Shown: positions 12,512 to 25,030 of the stretch, in pieces
How positions within the stretch are numbered: the first letter of the stretch is position 1
Layout of the letters: the number at the start of each line of letters is the position of its first letter
Origin: Vandiemenella viatica
Taxonomy: Eukaryota > Arthropoda > Insecta > Orthoptera > Morabidae
NCBI GenBank assembly: GCA_031002005.1
Contig: CM061920.1
Location: forward strand, 106,265,447 to 106,329,446
Length of the DNA stretch: 64,000 bases
Direction of reading: 5' to 3'
Program-made: the position numbers and the translations under genes
Notes under the pieces: generated by a model
What the model saw: only the letters and a program-made list of their open reading frames with translations
Databases searched by the model: none
What the model was told of the DNA's origin: nothing

Positions 12512-12513
12512 TA

Positions 12514-13148
12514 ACCTGTGATGAACATTAACTTAAATGTGTATACTTGAATACAATAAATTTAATTGTAAACGCGACTGTTTAGTGCTAAATATGTGTC
12601 CGATTTAACAGACGTAAAGCCAGGACGAATATGAAATAGAGAAAACAGTGCGTAGAAAGAGGAAATCACTATCGAAATTAATTTAATTTTCGTCTAGATC
12701 GTTCCAATAAGGCTATAGCCTAACACAGGTGAAAGTAAGCCTCTTCTGCCCCCCCCCCCTCCCCCCACATGCAGAGAATTTGTATCATTCACAATAAATA
12801 GAAATAACCGCTTTGATGAAGTATGAAAAGTTTTATGTAGTCATTGAGCAATTTCGATGAGTAACTGTTAATCCTCGTTTTAATACTCAGTCCTAATACA
12901 TGAATTCCTAGTGAATTTTAGAACCAAATCTAATCCAGTCCCCCTCCTCAATGCTTATCAACATTTCCGTAAATCTTTAAGTAGTTTTATACCTTTATCA
13001 ATTTTGCAGCGCGACGTGATTTTTATTTAACAGATTGTATAAATCTTCTACCATGATTTTTTTTAAACTTACCCCAACTATCGTAGAATACACCTCGTCA
13101 CCACACTAGATAGTGGAGGTGTAACGGAACCAGATTCAAGTCCCGAGA
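12514..13148. other. AT-rich stretch with a poly-C run
   Basis: No gene recognised. A pyrimidine run (C12-T-C6) sits near 12750-12772. At 13109-13146 a short tRNA-B-box-like phrase (GATTCAAGTCCC) precedes the next SINE and may be a partial duplicate of a SINE head. Confidence 0.45.
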
Positions 13149-13369
13149 GTGGTGGGGAGCAGTAACGCTCCTGTCTCGCATTCCGGAAGACGCGGGTTTG
13201 AGTCCCCGTCTGGCTATCCGGATTTCGGTTTTCCATCGTTACATCAAATCACTCCAGGCGAATGCCTGGATGGTTTCTTCAAAAGGTCATGGCCGATTTC
13301 CTTCCCGTTCTTTGCCTCACTCCTTTCCCTCCTTTAATGACCTCGCCGTTGACAAGGTGTAAAGCCCTA
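13149..13369 (+). repeat. SINE-A copy
   Basis: Near-complete plus-strand copy. tRNA-like head GTGGTGGGGAGCAGTAACGC, B box GGGTTTGAGTCCC at about 13194, the body with CAAATCACTCCAGGCGAATG, and a 3' end GACAAGGTGTAAAGCC. The 62-codon ORF here is repeat-derived. Confidence 0.85.
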
Positions 13370-15580
13370 CGAGCTGACTGCTGTTTTGAGGGGTTCCCCG
13401 CCATCATCTAGAAAAATCTCATCCTCATAAACATCACACTTAACGTAGAGAACACAAGTTTCACGTTTCGCAGAGTAATGGTTTACACATGCTTCCACCA
13501 TAATATGGTCCCTGGAAGGAGGCGGTAGAGGCTGATATAAAACTATGTCAGCAATGGCGGTGGAACTACTAAAAGCCATACGCTGAAACTAAGGTCAGAA
13601 AATATGAATCTAATTTTTCGTTATAACTGTTGTGCTACTGCACTAGGACGTACAGGAATGGCTTGCAATGGGAAGAACACTTTCGACAATAGATATAATA
13701 GTTCATTAACAGTATTACTGTTATAGCTGCGTTTGTTACGCAACCATTTGCAGAAATCCAACTATCGTTAAAACGATTTACACACAAACCAAATTGAACG
13801 GGATCTGTAACTATCGCAATGTTGTTACCAATTTCTTTTTCCATTCAGAGCGATACCACAACCATTCGCTTCCAAGTAACTGCTGTATCTAAAAATTTTA
13901 CTGCTAAATTACTGCACTTGTTGCTAAAATACTCTCAAAAACATACAAAATGAGGTTACGGTAAGAAAATGTGATTTACGAGCAGAAGCTATAAAGGAAC
14001 AAGTTCCTCACATGCGTTTTAATTATAAGCGTTAGGCCACTTTTTCTCTAGCATACTTGTACAGAAAAAAACTTCGTTTTTGAATGTTCGTGGAAGGAGT
14101 GTAGCATAGTATAGCGAATGGCAGCTTGTGTCTGTCTAACCAAGACAGTTAATAGAGATTCGAGAAGGTTCTGGAATTTTTTGTGTATAAAATAAATGTG
14201 AGACGCTAGCCCGTAGAGAGAAAAGAGGATGTACGCACCGGAATTTGAATGCAGTGGTCTGGAACCTCGCGATTTTTCGGTATACGGATTCTTTCCTACC
14301 GAAATACTGAAATGTAACAATGTTTCGACGATTTCTGAGAATACAACGAAATTTTCCCGATTTTTCCCAGATTTTACACTTTCAGGTTGGCAACCCATTT
14401 CGTTTATGTTTTACGGGGAATTATTTGATCGATCAAGTGTTAAGTAATCAGTTATCATTTTTCAAAATGTTCCGTATATCTTTCGGGGACTACCCCTGTG
14501 TGTTTGTGTTTCTATTTGACTGAGGTTAATGTCTTTTTGTTAAATAACTTAATAAACGAATTGCAAGTTACTAAGTCTCTTGTTTTTGTTATTTTGATTA
14601 TGTTTTACTAGTATTGACTAGTGCTTATTCATTATATGAAATTTTTATTAAAAAACTCTGGAATTAGTTTTAAATTTATAATATATCCTTTAATTTCCCT
14701 ATTATTTTACAAAGATAAAGAAGTTTAAAATAATGTAATATAGTAATGTAACAAAGTTTTAAATAAATTTAGGTAACTTGTATTTCATACTTAAGCTTCA
14801 CAAAATACCCTCACTGACATCTTCAGACTTCATTTTATAGTATACGAAGCTAAAAAGGTAATATGAAAATCAAGCCCATCTTTGAATGCAGGTTGAAACC
14901 AAAATTTTCTTTCCAACTTTTGATGACTAATTTGTTGTCCAGTTGGTGCAGCACATTGCCATCAATTTGCTTCATAGTTTAACGTCAAATTGGTAGCAAG
15001 TCTTGAAGTTCCAAGTCTGGTAGTGAAATTGGTGTCAGACTGATAGAAATTATTCGACAGCACATCTTGCCCTGCAAAATGTGGCTATTTGAGTTACATT
15101 TTTTCATATATCGATTTTGGGTACAGATATGCCGATATTAGAGTACAGATCTACCGATTTCGCATTTTGTCGTTCGAGACCACTGTTTTCCTGAGAGGCA
15201 ATGTACAGCTGATGGTCGTCACTGCGAGAGGATCGAGTGATGAGAGGCAGTGAGTAGGTAATCAGATAAGAGACGCAGAGCAAGCCGCTTTGTGGCAATA
15301 ACGCTCAGGTGGTCGAGCGTAACATTCCGGAAGAGTTAAAGGTGAGCTGTATGAAGAGAGAGAGACAGGCTGCAGTTTCGTAACTCAGCCACCCAAACGT
15401 ACCTTCCCTGCTGACGCAACCTCCACACCTTCTCACAGTCAGCAATTCTGTTTTCATTGTATACGCAAAACAACGAACTGACAAGCGACTATTGTATACC
15501 GGTAATGCGGCAAAGGGTGACTGTACTTTCAGGCGTGTTAGAGAGAGGTCGCCTAATCGCCTGCTTTGCGGAAGTTTCGC
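13370..15580. other. AT-rich stretch with no recognised gene
   Basis: Short ORFs on both strands (up to 116 codons at 14048-14398, minus) lack recognisable motifs. Near 15297-15340 TAACGCTC...CATTCCGGAAGAG resembles a shuffled scrap of the SINE-A head. Nothing else supportable was seen. Confidence 0.45.
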
Positions 15581-15815
15581 AGTAGCTGGGTCGATGCACT
15601 ACGCAACCGCAGTAAATGTCAGCGGGTGTGCTGGGAGAGGGAGTGCGTGCGGCCCACATAAGAAGTGACCGCGGCAGCCTGCTCGGCAGCGGGCCGCCGC
15701 GCCTATTGTAGTCGAACAGCAGGTGTTTAGCGGGGCTTCCAACCAGTTCACTGGATCCTGTTGCTCCCGATCCGTGCCCCGGATGATTATACATACTTTA
15801 TCACCACGCATACGT
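15581..15815. other. GC-rich patch with overlapping ORFs, unassigned
   Basis: Composition rises well above the surroundings, with clustered CpG (for example GGGCCGCCGCGCC near 15690). Two minus-strand ORFs of 101 and 70 codons overlap it in different frames; neither shows a domain I recognise, and such ORFs are expected by chance in GC-rich DNA. It could be a CpG-rich promoter or exon, or part of an unrecognised retroelement. Confidence 0.3.
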
Positions 15816-15821
15816 CAATAT

Positions 15822-16345
15822 GTTTATTTTTTCGGCCATTAGTCTTTACTTGTTTGAAAGAATCCTTCATTTCTTCCTATCTTATACATTCGTTACAACC
15901 TACATCGTCAGCTATCTGCTAAATACATTCTAATCTTTCTCTTCCTATGCAGTTTATTACTTCGACTGTTCTTTCCACTAACAAATTAATCAATCCCACA
16001 TCTCTTCCTAACTATTCTATATGCGAGACTCTTCGACAAACTTCTTTCCAAAACCTAGTCATTTCGTACTTTATCTGTCCACTTCAGCATGGTTCTATTG
16101 CATCACATATCAAGTGCTTCAGTTATTTTTTCCGTTCTGGTATTCCTGGAGCCAATGTTTCACCTCCACAATGCTCTGAGCTCCGTAAGTAAAATTTTAA
16201 AATCTTCACTTTCTCGACACTAGATTAATGTTTAAAACGAAAAGATATCTTTAGTTCAAGGAAGTTCTTTCTGTAGAGCTATTCTACATTTACTTTTTTT
16301 CAGCCATCAGTTACAATTTTATTTCCCAATAAAAAATAAAAAAAA
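15822..16345 (-). mobile_element. RTE-type LINE 3' fragment, strongly diverged
   Basis: Minus-strand relative of the RTE copies at 3.8, 41.2 and 52.6 kb. Aligning by eye, the reverse complement passes through GAAGTGGACAGATAAAGTACG (16085-16065), GTTCTTACC-like and AGGATTGCATC-like phrases in the same order, with many substitutions and no usable frame. It retains the GACAGATA segment equivalent to the GACAGACA of the 3.8-kb copy. This is the oldest-looking of the four copies. Confidence 0.7.
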
Positions 16346-16365
16346 ATAAAATAAAAAAAAAATCC
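16322..16365. repeat. A-rich simple sequence
   Basis: Runs of AAAAT/AAAAA at the boundary beside the diverged RTE fragment. Confidence 0.6.
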
Positions 16366-16539
16366 AATTTCTTATTTCATCTGATCCTGTTTTTATATTT
16401 AATGTATTATTTTTGTAATAATTTCTGTTACATTTCATTATTTATTTCTCGTGTCCAGGACATTACAAGTTGGAAAAAACAACAACAAAAAATTAATTAA
16501 TTAATATTAAACTATAGAATACAATTAAATTGAATGTGA

Positions 16540-16800
16540 CCAGAATTCCGCAATCTTGATGGCCTTCTCGTTTGCGCTATTAAGGTCGTCGATATTGCAG
16601 GTTACAGGGAGATTCCTGCATATCAGAAGATGTTGTGGGTTCTGAAGCTCACCACATTCGCATAGATCATTGTCAGTAGTGTAACCCCATTTTTTAATAT
16701 TATATCTACATCAGGACACTTCATTTCTTAATCTGTTTAGAGCCTTCCATTTCATGGCTTGTTGCCTTGCTTTGGGATAATATAAATTCTCCTCTCAGAA
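16540..16800 (-). mobile_element. Non-LTR retrotransposon C-terminal zinc-binding segment (relic)
   Basis: The minus strand reads AMKWKALNRLRNEVS, a stop, then KKWGYTTDNDLCECGEL, PQHLLICRNLP and further to KAIKIAEFW. ALNRLR(T)G..RC, followed by WG and a C-x-C-G-x5-H-L-L-x-C cluster, is the C-terminal signature of many insect LINE ORF2 proteins, where it serves as a nucleic-acid-binding CCHC-like finger after the RT domain. Cysteines and the histidine are intact, but one stop interrupts the upstream part. It is not the same family as the adjacent RTE fragment, whose C-terminus is different. Confidence 0.7.
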
Positions 16801-16923
16801 TTTTGTTCACCCCATTCACTAATTTTTCAGCGTCCTCAGTCTGTTCTTCTAAAAGGACAACATTATCAGTAAGTCACAGCATACTGGATGTATCTTGTTG
16901 AAGATTTACGCCACGTTTAATAC

Positions 16924-16946
16924 TAGATAGATAGATAGATAGATAT
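16924..16946. repeat. (GATA)n microsatellite
   Basis: About five tandem copies of the tetranucleotide GATA. Confidence 0.85.
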
Positions 16947-17209
16947 GTTCACTTTGATCCCATGTGAGAATAATCTCGGGGTTGTGGAACAGTACATACA
17001 CTTACATTTAATGTTAATATTACTATATAATTGATAATATTATTATATATTGACAAGTTAGCTACAACCCATTAGTATAACCAATATCTCCTGTAATCTA
17101 CACATACAATCCAGAGTTAATTAATACTTATTATGTGGAACAGTGTATACACTTGTTACCAGCATCTAATAACCAGTTATTTTCTTACCAACCAGTTACC
17201 ATGATAAGT

Positions 17210-17690
17210 ATCACTGTAATTTTTTTTTTATTTATTTATTTAGTTCCTGGATTGCTACCAGTACACACAAGTTCATGATTAACTGGTATAGAATACAACC
17301 TCATCTCACACCCTGGTTTTACGGCCGCATACCCTTGCCGACACCAAGCATTTTAAAACCTCCAGCTAGGCCGTACTAAGAACTGAAGGGGGAAGTGTTG
17401 CCACTTGTCTGTGAAAAGTATAACTATGTTCAATGTGTGATAGATGTAATTTTGTTTGTGAAATGTTTAGTTTATTAGGCGGAGATTTGGGTCCATCCCT
17501 GCATTTGCATTGATGACTGTGGAAAAACACCTATAAACCGCAGTGAGGACGGCCGGTACGCGGGGACCTGTGCCTGGTCCGTTGTACCTGCCCGATCCAG
17601 TGTGCAGCGCCTCAACGCATTCAGCCACATCGGCGGGTTTTAACCAAAACCCAGCTCCACCTTTAATTACGTGTGGTTTATGAATTATCA
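17210..17690 (+). repeat. Unclassified dispersed repeat remnant
   Basis: Contains TTTTACGGCCGCATACCCTT with CCGACACCAAG following, a phrase I associate with a widespread arthropod interspersed repeat (ACGGCCGGATGCCCTTCC type), and further on CATTCAGCCACATCGGCGGG, which resembles the border of another common repeat. Boundaries are approximate and the class is not determined. Confidence 0.4.
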
Positions 17691-19814
17691 TTTAACTGAC
17701 AAAATCCTGAATTTATACACTTACAAGTGGCGTCTGTCCCCAGTAAATTTTCCATTTGTAAAATCCTCTATCCTGATTCCAGCTCTCCGATTTATTCTTT
17801 TATCAACCCGTTATTTTATTAGAATGATTACTCCTTTCATTTTGTATTTTTAATCCATGGCTTTTCGGTCACTATTCTGTATCAACACTATTAGCCGAAG
17901 TAGCCTCCATTTCAGATTAAGTCTGTAAGAATCCTCTTCCAGTACAGACCCATAGGCCACTAGAGACCCAAACATCCTGTTATCTCTGATCAAGTGCACC
18001 CACATTCATGAGTTTTAAGTCGTAATACAGAGAATAAGAATGCTTCAGGATATTATAGTATACATCGAAATTACAGATTAGTGCATATTCAAGTTAAACC
18101 TACAGAATACCATCGTGTATACTTGTAGCATTACGAGTGATTACGGAACGTTTTACGGAATTAATGGCGTGAGATAACAGCAAGGAGCGCTTCAGTGTTG
18201 GTAAACCAAAACTTTTTCATGGAGAAGGCTACTGATCAATTCCCGTTCGAAGAATGTTATAATTAAGGCTGGTGGAACCAGATCATAGGTTCAAGGTCCG
18301 AGGAACACCAACTGTTCGCAAGACCGTTACACTGTGCTTCAGCCGACAAGTGTCACCTGTCAGGCTTCACCTTCTGGAATCATACATGAGATGGCAGAAG
18401 AAGGCCAGCACCACACGTCCATTAGCTGTTAACTGCGGCGTGGATCACGGGTCCTGTCATGGCATTAACAGTGCTAAATACACTAAACGAACAACAAACA
18501 GGCGAAACAGGTGCACCGCTAGGTGCCAATTGTATGGCTGTAACGCGGATAACCGGTTCATCCGAGACACAGGAAATGGTCAATCATGGTTGTTAGTAGT
18601 GGGTACACATTAGCTTCAATAGACAAATAATTTCCATTCCTTTGATTAATCACACTCGGAAATTAGAGTGAAGGCTTTTCATTTCACACCTCTCACATAC
18701 TCTGATAAATTAAAAATACTCCAGAAGTACGACTAATTACTTTCGAACATTAATGGTATGCTAATGCCAGCAATTACTACATTACCACGGCAAAAGTCTA
18801 TTTCGGCGTTATTCTTACAATACGTAGAGTGATTTGGAAGGAATATTTGCACCCAATCACAGCTGGCACTCATAATTTGAAAACCTTTCTACTTTGTAGT
18901 AATTGAGTTTTAACGTTGTTGTTGTTATTGTTGGGGCTGAAGGGTGCGTCGACGACGGGGTCATTAGCGCCCTAGAGTTTTAACGGTGTAATTGCTAGCA
19001 GATACACAAAATAGAATCAAAATAACATCTGAGGCATAACAAATATCACAGTGGGACACTTATGTTCACTAGTTCATCTTCAGAATATTTCTCGAACACT
19101 ACTTAGATTACCGCTGGGCATTCTGTAATTTGTAGTCATTATGTTCCAATACTTTAATAATGTATGACATTAGTTGTATGTGGTAGTACATTAAAATCAT
19201 TACTAATAACTCCAAATTCAGCTATTATCGTAAAAATTATTGCCTCTGTGCAGTTTCAATAGTCCTTCTTTCAGGACTATGAATGTTCACTGGTCTATTG
19301 AACTTCACAAAGACTTTCTGAGCAAACATTTTGCGCCGGATACCTAAAAAATTTAAGATGTCAATGATTGTCAGTTGTTCAACTTTTCAAACGTGAAAGC
19401 GTCGCTACACCGAACAGGAAGGGATTCAACACGCCCGTGTTTAAAACTCGGCCTGGCGTATCGACCATTCTAACGGCAGCCACAAAGACGAAAGCTGGAA
19501 GGTTTGCATTCTAACTTAAACACCACACACACAAAAAACACAACTAACAACTTCTCTCGAAACTTATACAATTAATAGTAAGATGGAAACAATTCATCGC
19601 ACTTTCAAGTTCTATCGTTGTTAATGATATCAATGATGGCAGATCGTAAATCCCAACAATAAATAAACGAAATGTATGGAATTTTACTATTTTGGGCAGC
19701 TGTTGACGTTCACTGTTCCTTTGAAGTCCTGACATTTGCTACGTAAGCCTTTTAGTGGTAGAAATGAAAACCTGCTCTTAACATCACGTATTACAATCTT
19801 CAGTATATGGATGA
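17691..19814. other. AT-rich stretch without recognised gene
   Basis: The 113-codon plus ORF at 18272-18613 shows no recognisable domain. At about 18908-18975 a GTTGTTGTTATTGTTGGGG phrase followed by GGTCATTAGCGCCC resembles a scrap of a common arthropod repeat. Nothing else is supportable. Confidence 0.4.
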
Positions 19815-20115
19815 GTATTTTTCTCCAGTACGGTTCCATATCTAGATCTACTCGAGATCGCAATTTTGCTACATCATTCACTAATGACGTCATAATACTG
19901 CTGTAGTCAACCCCAAGATGTATTATTTTCTAGCAGTAATTCCGTTGTAATACACTCTGAACCATTATTTTCAAGCACAAATAGAGTTGTAATAAACCCT
20001 GGACCAGCATGACACTGTTAAATGTACTTCGGAGAGTATTTCTAGCGGTGTCTTAAGTTTGACTAATGCGGTTTTATCACGCCAGTTCCTCACGAAATCG
20101 CGATCTCCAGCAATC
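19815..20115 (+). repeat. Novel dispersed repeat X, copy 1
   Basis: Homologous by eye to 30,240-30,480. Shared ordered blocks include CACTAATGACG/GACTAATGACG, CAAGATGTA, AGCAGTAAT, CCCTGGACCA and CATGACAC. This copy contains a 42-bp tandem duplication: ATTATTTTC-tAGCA...GTTGTAATACAC starts at 19922 and repeats from 19964, whereas the other copy has one unit. No coding content or family identified. Confidence 0.55.
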
Positions 20116-23100
20116 CCTCGTGTTTTCTAGGTGGTGTATTTCAAATGACACACTATCATATAGCACCAAGTAATTTCAAAGGTAATTGGTTCTCACCATA
20201 CTGTTGCATTTTCCATTGCTGTAGAAAATTTTTTAACTCCGCATTTAGTGACTGTTTCTCAGTAAGATCGGCTACTCATGACTGAAATCCTTGGGTAGTT
20301 CTACAGGCAATCAAATTTGTTTTAGTAGGAAATAAAACTGAAATAAGTAATTCACAAAATGTTATTTTTCAATACGGTCTCCTTAATTATCATTTCATTG
20401 CTGTCATCTTTCTATCAGCTTGTGTTTTAATAAAGGAAAAACACGTTCCATCTGCAGGTCTTCACTTTCGATACATCCTCGGCCATGTTTTAAAGCAGTG
20501 TTAAAATCTCTGATTCACTTTTTCTTTGATAATTAATCCAGTATATTAAAGTTGATTCACGCTTCTCCTTCACTCATTTATGGTTCCTGATAGACTGAAA
20601 TGCGGAAGTACCAAATTAGACATTTTTCTCTCTGTGAAGCGTTAAATCAGAATTTTAATTTACATTTTGAACAATCCTATACTTCTCTGATCCTTAAGAT
20701 GAAATCTTACTTCAGAATGACTACTGCTTTGTCAATACCAAACAGGTTACCAGCCCCGTGAGTTTGCACACCGACTTTCCGTTGCAACGACAAGCGATTC
20801 GATTTCGGTACAGGAAATCAGTGGTTTTTATAAACTGTGTTTGCCCTTACTATGGTTAACTCAAAGCACCTCAGATACATTATAGTGATCTGAAAATTCC
20901 AAAATCGAGAAGAGGGCTTTGTAGTTTAGTATTTTATTTTCTCTTTTGGGGACGGGGGAAACATTGGCGGTGATCTTATAGAAATTTTACTCCGTATTTA
21001 ATAGCGTACATGTCTCATGTCTCTGTTTACAGCGAATGAAATATGACGATAGAGAATAGGATGAAGGGAATCCAAAAGCAGATTTTTTACCCAAACTAGA
21101 ACAGAGACTAAATCAATAAGTCCAGATGATTTCTTATACGAAGGAAAGTTGTCTAATATTTATCTCAATAGAAGCTAATCAAACATAAGTGTGGAATTGA
21201 AACAAATTACAAAATTTTCAACTGGGTCATGATATATGTTACAGAGACCCTAAAAATAGCTAAGTTGTGGTAAAAGACTTCAAGCTATTCTTTTCTTATT
21301 ATTACGCTCTCGGATATCATATAAAAATGATGTGCGAGAGTGAAAATGACTTTGCTTAGAAGAAACTGTCTCGAGTGAAAATGAGGATAATTTTAAGAGA
21401 GGAACTAATTACTTCAACATCCCTGTGTCCGTAACGCTAGGAAGAATAACCTGTTATATAAATGTCTTAAACAAGGTCCGGTTAAAATGTTATGCAACCG
21501 CATGACAAGATCAGATAACTAGGAGAACAAGGACAGATCTGTAGGATTGTGTTAACAGTTGTGCTGGCAATAATTAATCTTCGGCGCATAAGAGTAACGG
21601 ATCATCAGATGACGTTTCTGAATTTTTCGCGCGTTTAATGTGTAAAAATATTAAATTATTTTAAAATTACTAATTAGATTGGTCACAGGATTTTGTTAAT
21701 TTGGTAATTTGGAAAAAAGTTTAATTTCATTCCTAGATGCCCGGAGTCTTAGTGTAAATAAAACCAATAAATGAGGAAATGTAGAAGTAGTAGCTGAACC
21801 ACTACAACGAGAATTGAGAGAACGTGTACTTGAAGTATTGCAGCCAAAGACTTTGTTTATGCGACCGCTAGTTTCAACTAGAATTACAACGTAACAGACG
21901 CCGACTTCTTTCAAATCGTGGCAGCTTCAATGTTATTGACTGCATTGAATGCTGTTTGGATACAATGCTTCAGATTCCTTATAGTAATTTGGCTCAGTGG
22001 CTCTTCAGACAGGTCTTTATCCACTTTTGTGTAAACGTCTATCATTCAGCACGTCATTGCCAAGTAGTACCGGTGTTTCCTTGCGATATAATCTATCGGA
22101 TTTCCCACAAATAATTTCAGTCCGTCGTCGTTGGTTTACTGTGCGTTGTATCTGCGTAGTACTAAATCTTTCTCTAATATTTCCGTCGTAGACGGACCAT
22201 AACCAAAAATACGTTTTACTTTTATGATTTCGGAAAAAAATATTTAATACGTTCCAAGTTTTTCAAGATGTTGAAATCTTAGTTTGAATCATTTTCTAAG
22301 GAGTGAGAAATTCTAGGAAATTAACGGGCAGAATGTAGAGAATCACCGTTCCTTCAAAATTATCACCGGAAAATTATTTAATAAACACCTGGCAAGTAGA
22401 TGCTTAAAAAACGGGTAATGAAATGTATTTTTGCTGCCTCGATGCTGTTAAAGTCTTATGTCACTGACTTATTTACAAATTTCGCCGTTCCGAGAAAAAT
22501 GTGATTTAATTAAAAAGCAGATAAAGGGGTGGGGGTGGGGGGGGATATACGAAAGAAGTTTAAAAAGAAATGATAGTGAATTTTAAATATATATGGGCGC
22601 AAATCGTAATAATTTTAGAAAAAATATTCGAAGTTTTAAACACATGTTAGTGTACTTCGAGATCTTATTTAGCTAGTTGTTTTTTCGGTAGGAACTTTAA
22701 ATCGTGGTCCCTTGAAAATTAGGATATAATATTATGAAGTAACATTACATCTGGATTTTTCATATTATTCGTACAAAATAAATTTATTAGGAGTTTACTT
22801 TAAATGCTTGCAACATTCCACTTTCCCTTAGGAACATTTATTGATGAAAAACTGTCAGGTGGATAGTGCAGACCAGACAAAACACTTGCCGGTGTCGATA
22901 AAAGGAGGAAAGGCGTTTCTATTTCCGGGCGCTGGGAAATGCGGCCAAACTTGGTGAGGTGTCTAAGCCAGTAACAGATCTGATTTCTGTGGGCGCTAAC
23001 GAACTCTTGTTCTGCGTTAAGTGTGCCAATTTGAGTAGAAAATTTTTCCGCAAAATCTCACGGTTGGTAGTGTTCCACAGCCTCCAACTAACTCTCCACA

Positions 23101-23244
23101 AACCAAGCCAGGCCGTTATTTCACAGAGGAGATTCAAGATTATTACGCCTCTGTCTTCGGTGAGAGGGCATTCGAACAGAAGAGCTGGTCGAAGACATCG
23201 CCCAGAGACACACAGATTACCATCAACGCTTTGACAAGACCAAG
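20116..23244. other. AT-rich stretch without recognised gene
   Basis: Scattered short ORFs only, including 91 codons plus (22959-23234) and 72 codons minus (22919-23137) in opposite frames, neither with recognised motifs. A G-rich run lies near 22525-22550. No paired terminal repeats found. Confidence 0.45.
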
Positions 23245-23452
23245 CGTGGTGGATGAGCAGTAACTCTCTGGCCTCGCGTTCGGGACGACGCTAGTCCGAA
23301 TCCCGGTCCAGTCATCCGGATTTAGGTTTTCCTTGGTTTCCCCAAATCACTCCAGGCGAATATCGGGATGCTTCCTTCCAAATTCCGTTCTTGAATTTCT
23401 CTCTTTTCTCGGCTGTAGTGACCTAGATGTCGACGAGGCGTAAAGGCAGAAG
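23245..23452 (+). repeat. SINE-A copy
   Basis: Plus-strand copy: head GTGGTGGATGAGCAGTAACT, B box CCGAATCCCGGTCC at about 23299, body CTTGGTTTCCCCAAATCACT and 3' end GTCGACGAGGCGTAAAGG. The segment between the GGATG and TAGTGACC blocks is shortened. Confidence 0.85.
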
Positions 23453-24567
23453 AAACAAAGTCTTGACAGGGTGTGCAACTTGCCCGCAGCCTCAGGTGTC
23501 GCCGCCTTGCTGCAGTCGTTTTCGGCTGCTCCTTATTCGCTTGTCAATATCCTCAATGCGGTGATACGCCAAGATGTGCATAACTTTACAAGAGAAAACA
23601 ACGAGCCCTCAAACAACTTTGCTGAAAATCTTCATTCGAATTCAAAAATCATGTTTTGTTAAAGTTTAATTGCGTTTCAGTTTATAAAATCATTGTCTTC
23701 TATGCTTTCAAGATATAATATAAAAAACCTGAGATATGTTACAAGAGTTTCATATTCATTCATTTATAATCAAAATCCAGTCACGCTAATTTATAAAATC
23801 TGTCATGCAAATAAGGATTACCCTTAATACTAAACCTGAATTATAATTACTACAATTGACAAACATCGCCAACTTGCTTCTTTACATTTCATGATCATAA
23901 TTAAGCGTTAGGTCAACGTTTTATCAGCCACACATCAGATAAATCAATGGTGTAATTCATATTTTCTAGTCAAGGTAAACTCTGTTAATAGATTACTTGA
24001 ATAATCTTGTAAATTGGTGAATGAAAAATGGAATCCTTATAGATTTGCGAATGTTTTCATCGGTGTATGTGCCCAGCTGTCTTTCGCACCCTCGTAATTT
24101 GTGAATCTTTCAAATTATAAATTTTTATTTGCGAACTTCTTTAGTTCTTAATGAGCTTAACGCTACTGCGTGGGAAACGTCATAGAATGGATCGAAATGA
24201 CGTGACGGCTGATCCTTAGCGTTGTATCATTCTTTGATGAGATGTGAGAGCTTGGTAAGCTATTTGCGCTTACGTTTTGGACTTTAAACAAGTCCTATTG
24301 CAACAACAGACGCTTTATTCATTTATTATTGATTTAGGAATTCTAAAAAAAGTAGCGTGCTATACGATACATATTCTGCAAACAAAAGTGCGCGTCACTC
24401 TGAGCTAGGTATTTCCTGTAAATAAAAGCGCCTACAGCCCAACATTAACGTGATGGTCATTCGGAAAGCGCTAATGACCTACGTGTCCAAGTGGCTACAG
24501 GCTGAGTATTAACAAGGAAGCCTCGACAGAACCGCAATGTTTCATTTACGGTTTCATCATCCAACAC
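23453..24567. other. AT-rich stretch without recognised feature
   Basis: No ORF with recognisable motifs, terminal repeats or SINE heads. Confidence 0.5.
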
Positions 24568-24840
24568 AGCGGCCTGGTAGCTCAGTGGTTAGGGTGACTG
24601 TCTGGAGATCAAAATGTCCCCCGTTCGAATTTCAGTCTCAGTGGAGATTTTGATGGCTGGTATGCGTTCTGTGTAATGTAAAGTACGTCACAACGCTTCC
24701 GTGGTTCGAAATCCAAGTTAAAATGCAGGTGTTCTTTTGCTGATAGGATTACCTGATTAGGTTACGTAAGGAGGAAAGGAAATGGGGACCCTACACCCAA
24801 TACCAGGCTACGTGAACCTCCTTCTGACCGTTCAAACCAA
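24568..24840 (+). repeat. SINE-B copy
   Basis: Plus-strand copy with a well-kept tRNA-like head: GCCTGGTAGCTCAGTGGTTA (A box) and CCGTTCGAATTTCAG (B box) at about 24629. The body includes TGTGTAATGTAAAGTACG and GCTTCCGTGGTTCG. The ATT tail seen in other copies is missing. The head would fold like a tRNA 5' half but lacks a proper anticodon and acceptor pairing, so it is not a tRNA gene. Confidence 0.8.
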
Positions 24841-25010
24841 ACTTCTGATTGAATACCAAGCGTGGCTTTTTCATGCAACAAAATTGAGGAGATGTAAAAA
24901 ACTATAAAAAATATGAGGAATTACGGTTCGTCATATTACGTTAACAGAAAATCTCACAGTCAGGTTACTTGTAAAGGAACTCCTCACAAACGTTGGACTC
25001 ACACCTGCGA

Positions 25011-25030
25011 TATATATATATATATATATA
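25011..25030. repeat. (TA)10 microsatellite
   Basis: Ten perfect TA units. Confidence 0.95.

Noticed and set aside
18272..18613. 113-codon plus-strand ORF
   Set aside because: No family motif, no promoter or splice context. Length alone is within chance expectation for a 64-kb window.
24568..24641. Possible tRNA gene
   Set aside because: A and B boxes are present but the anticodon arm and acceptor pairing are not convincing, and the same head is followed by a shared SINE body in other copies.
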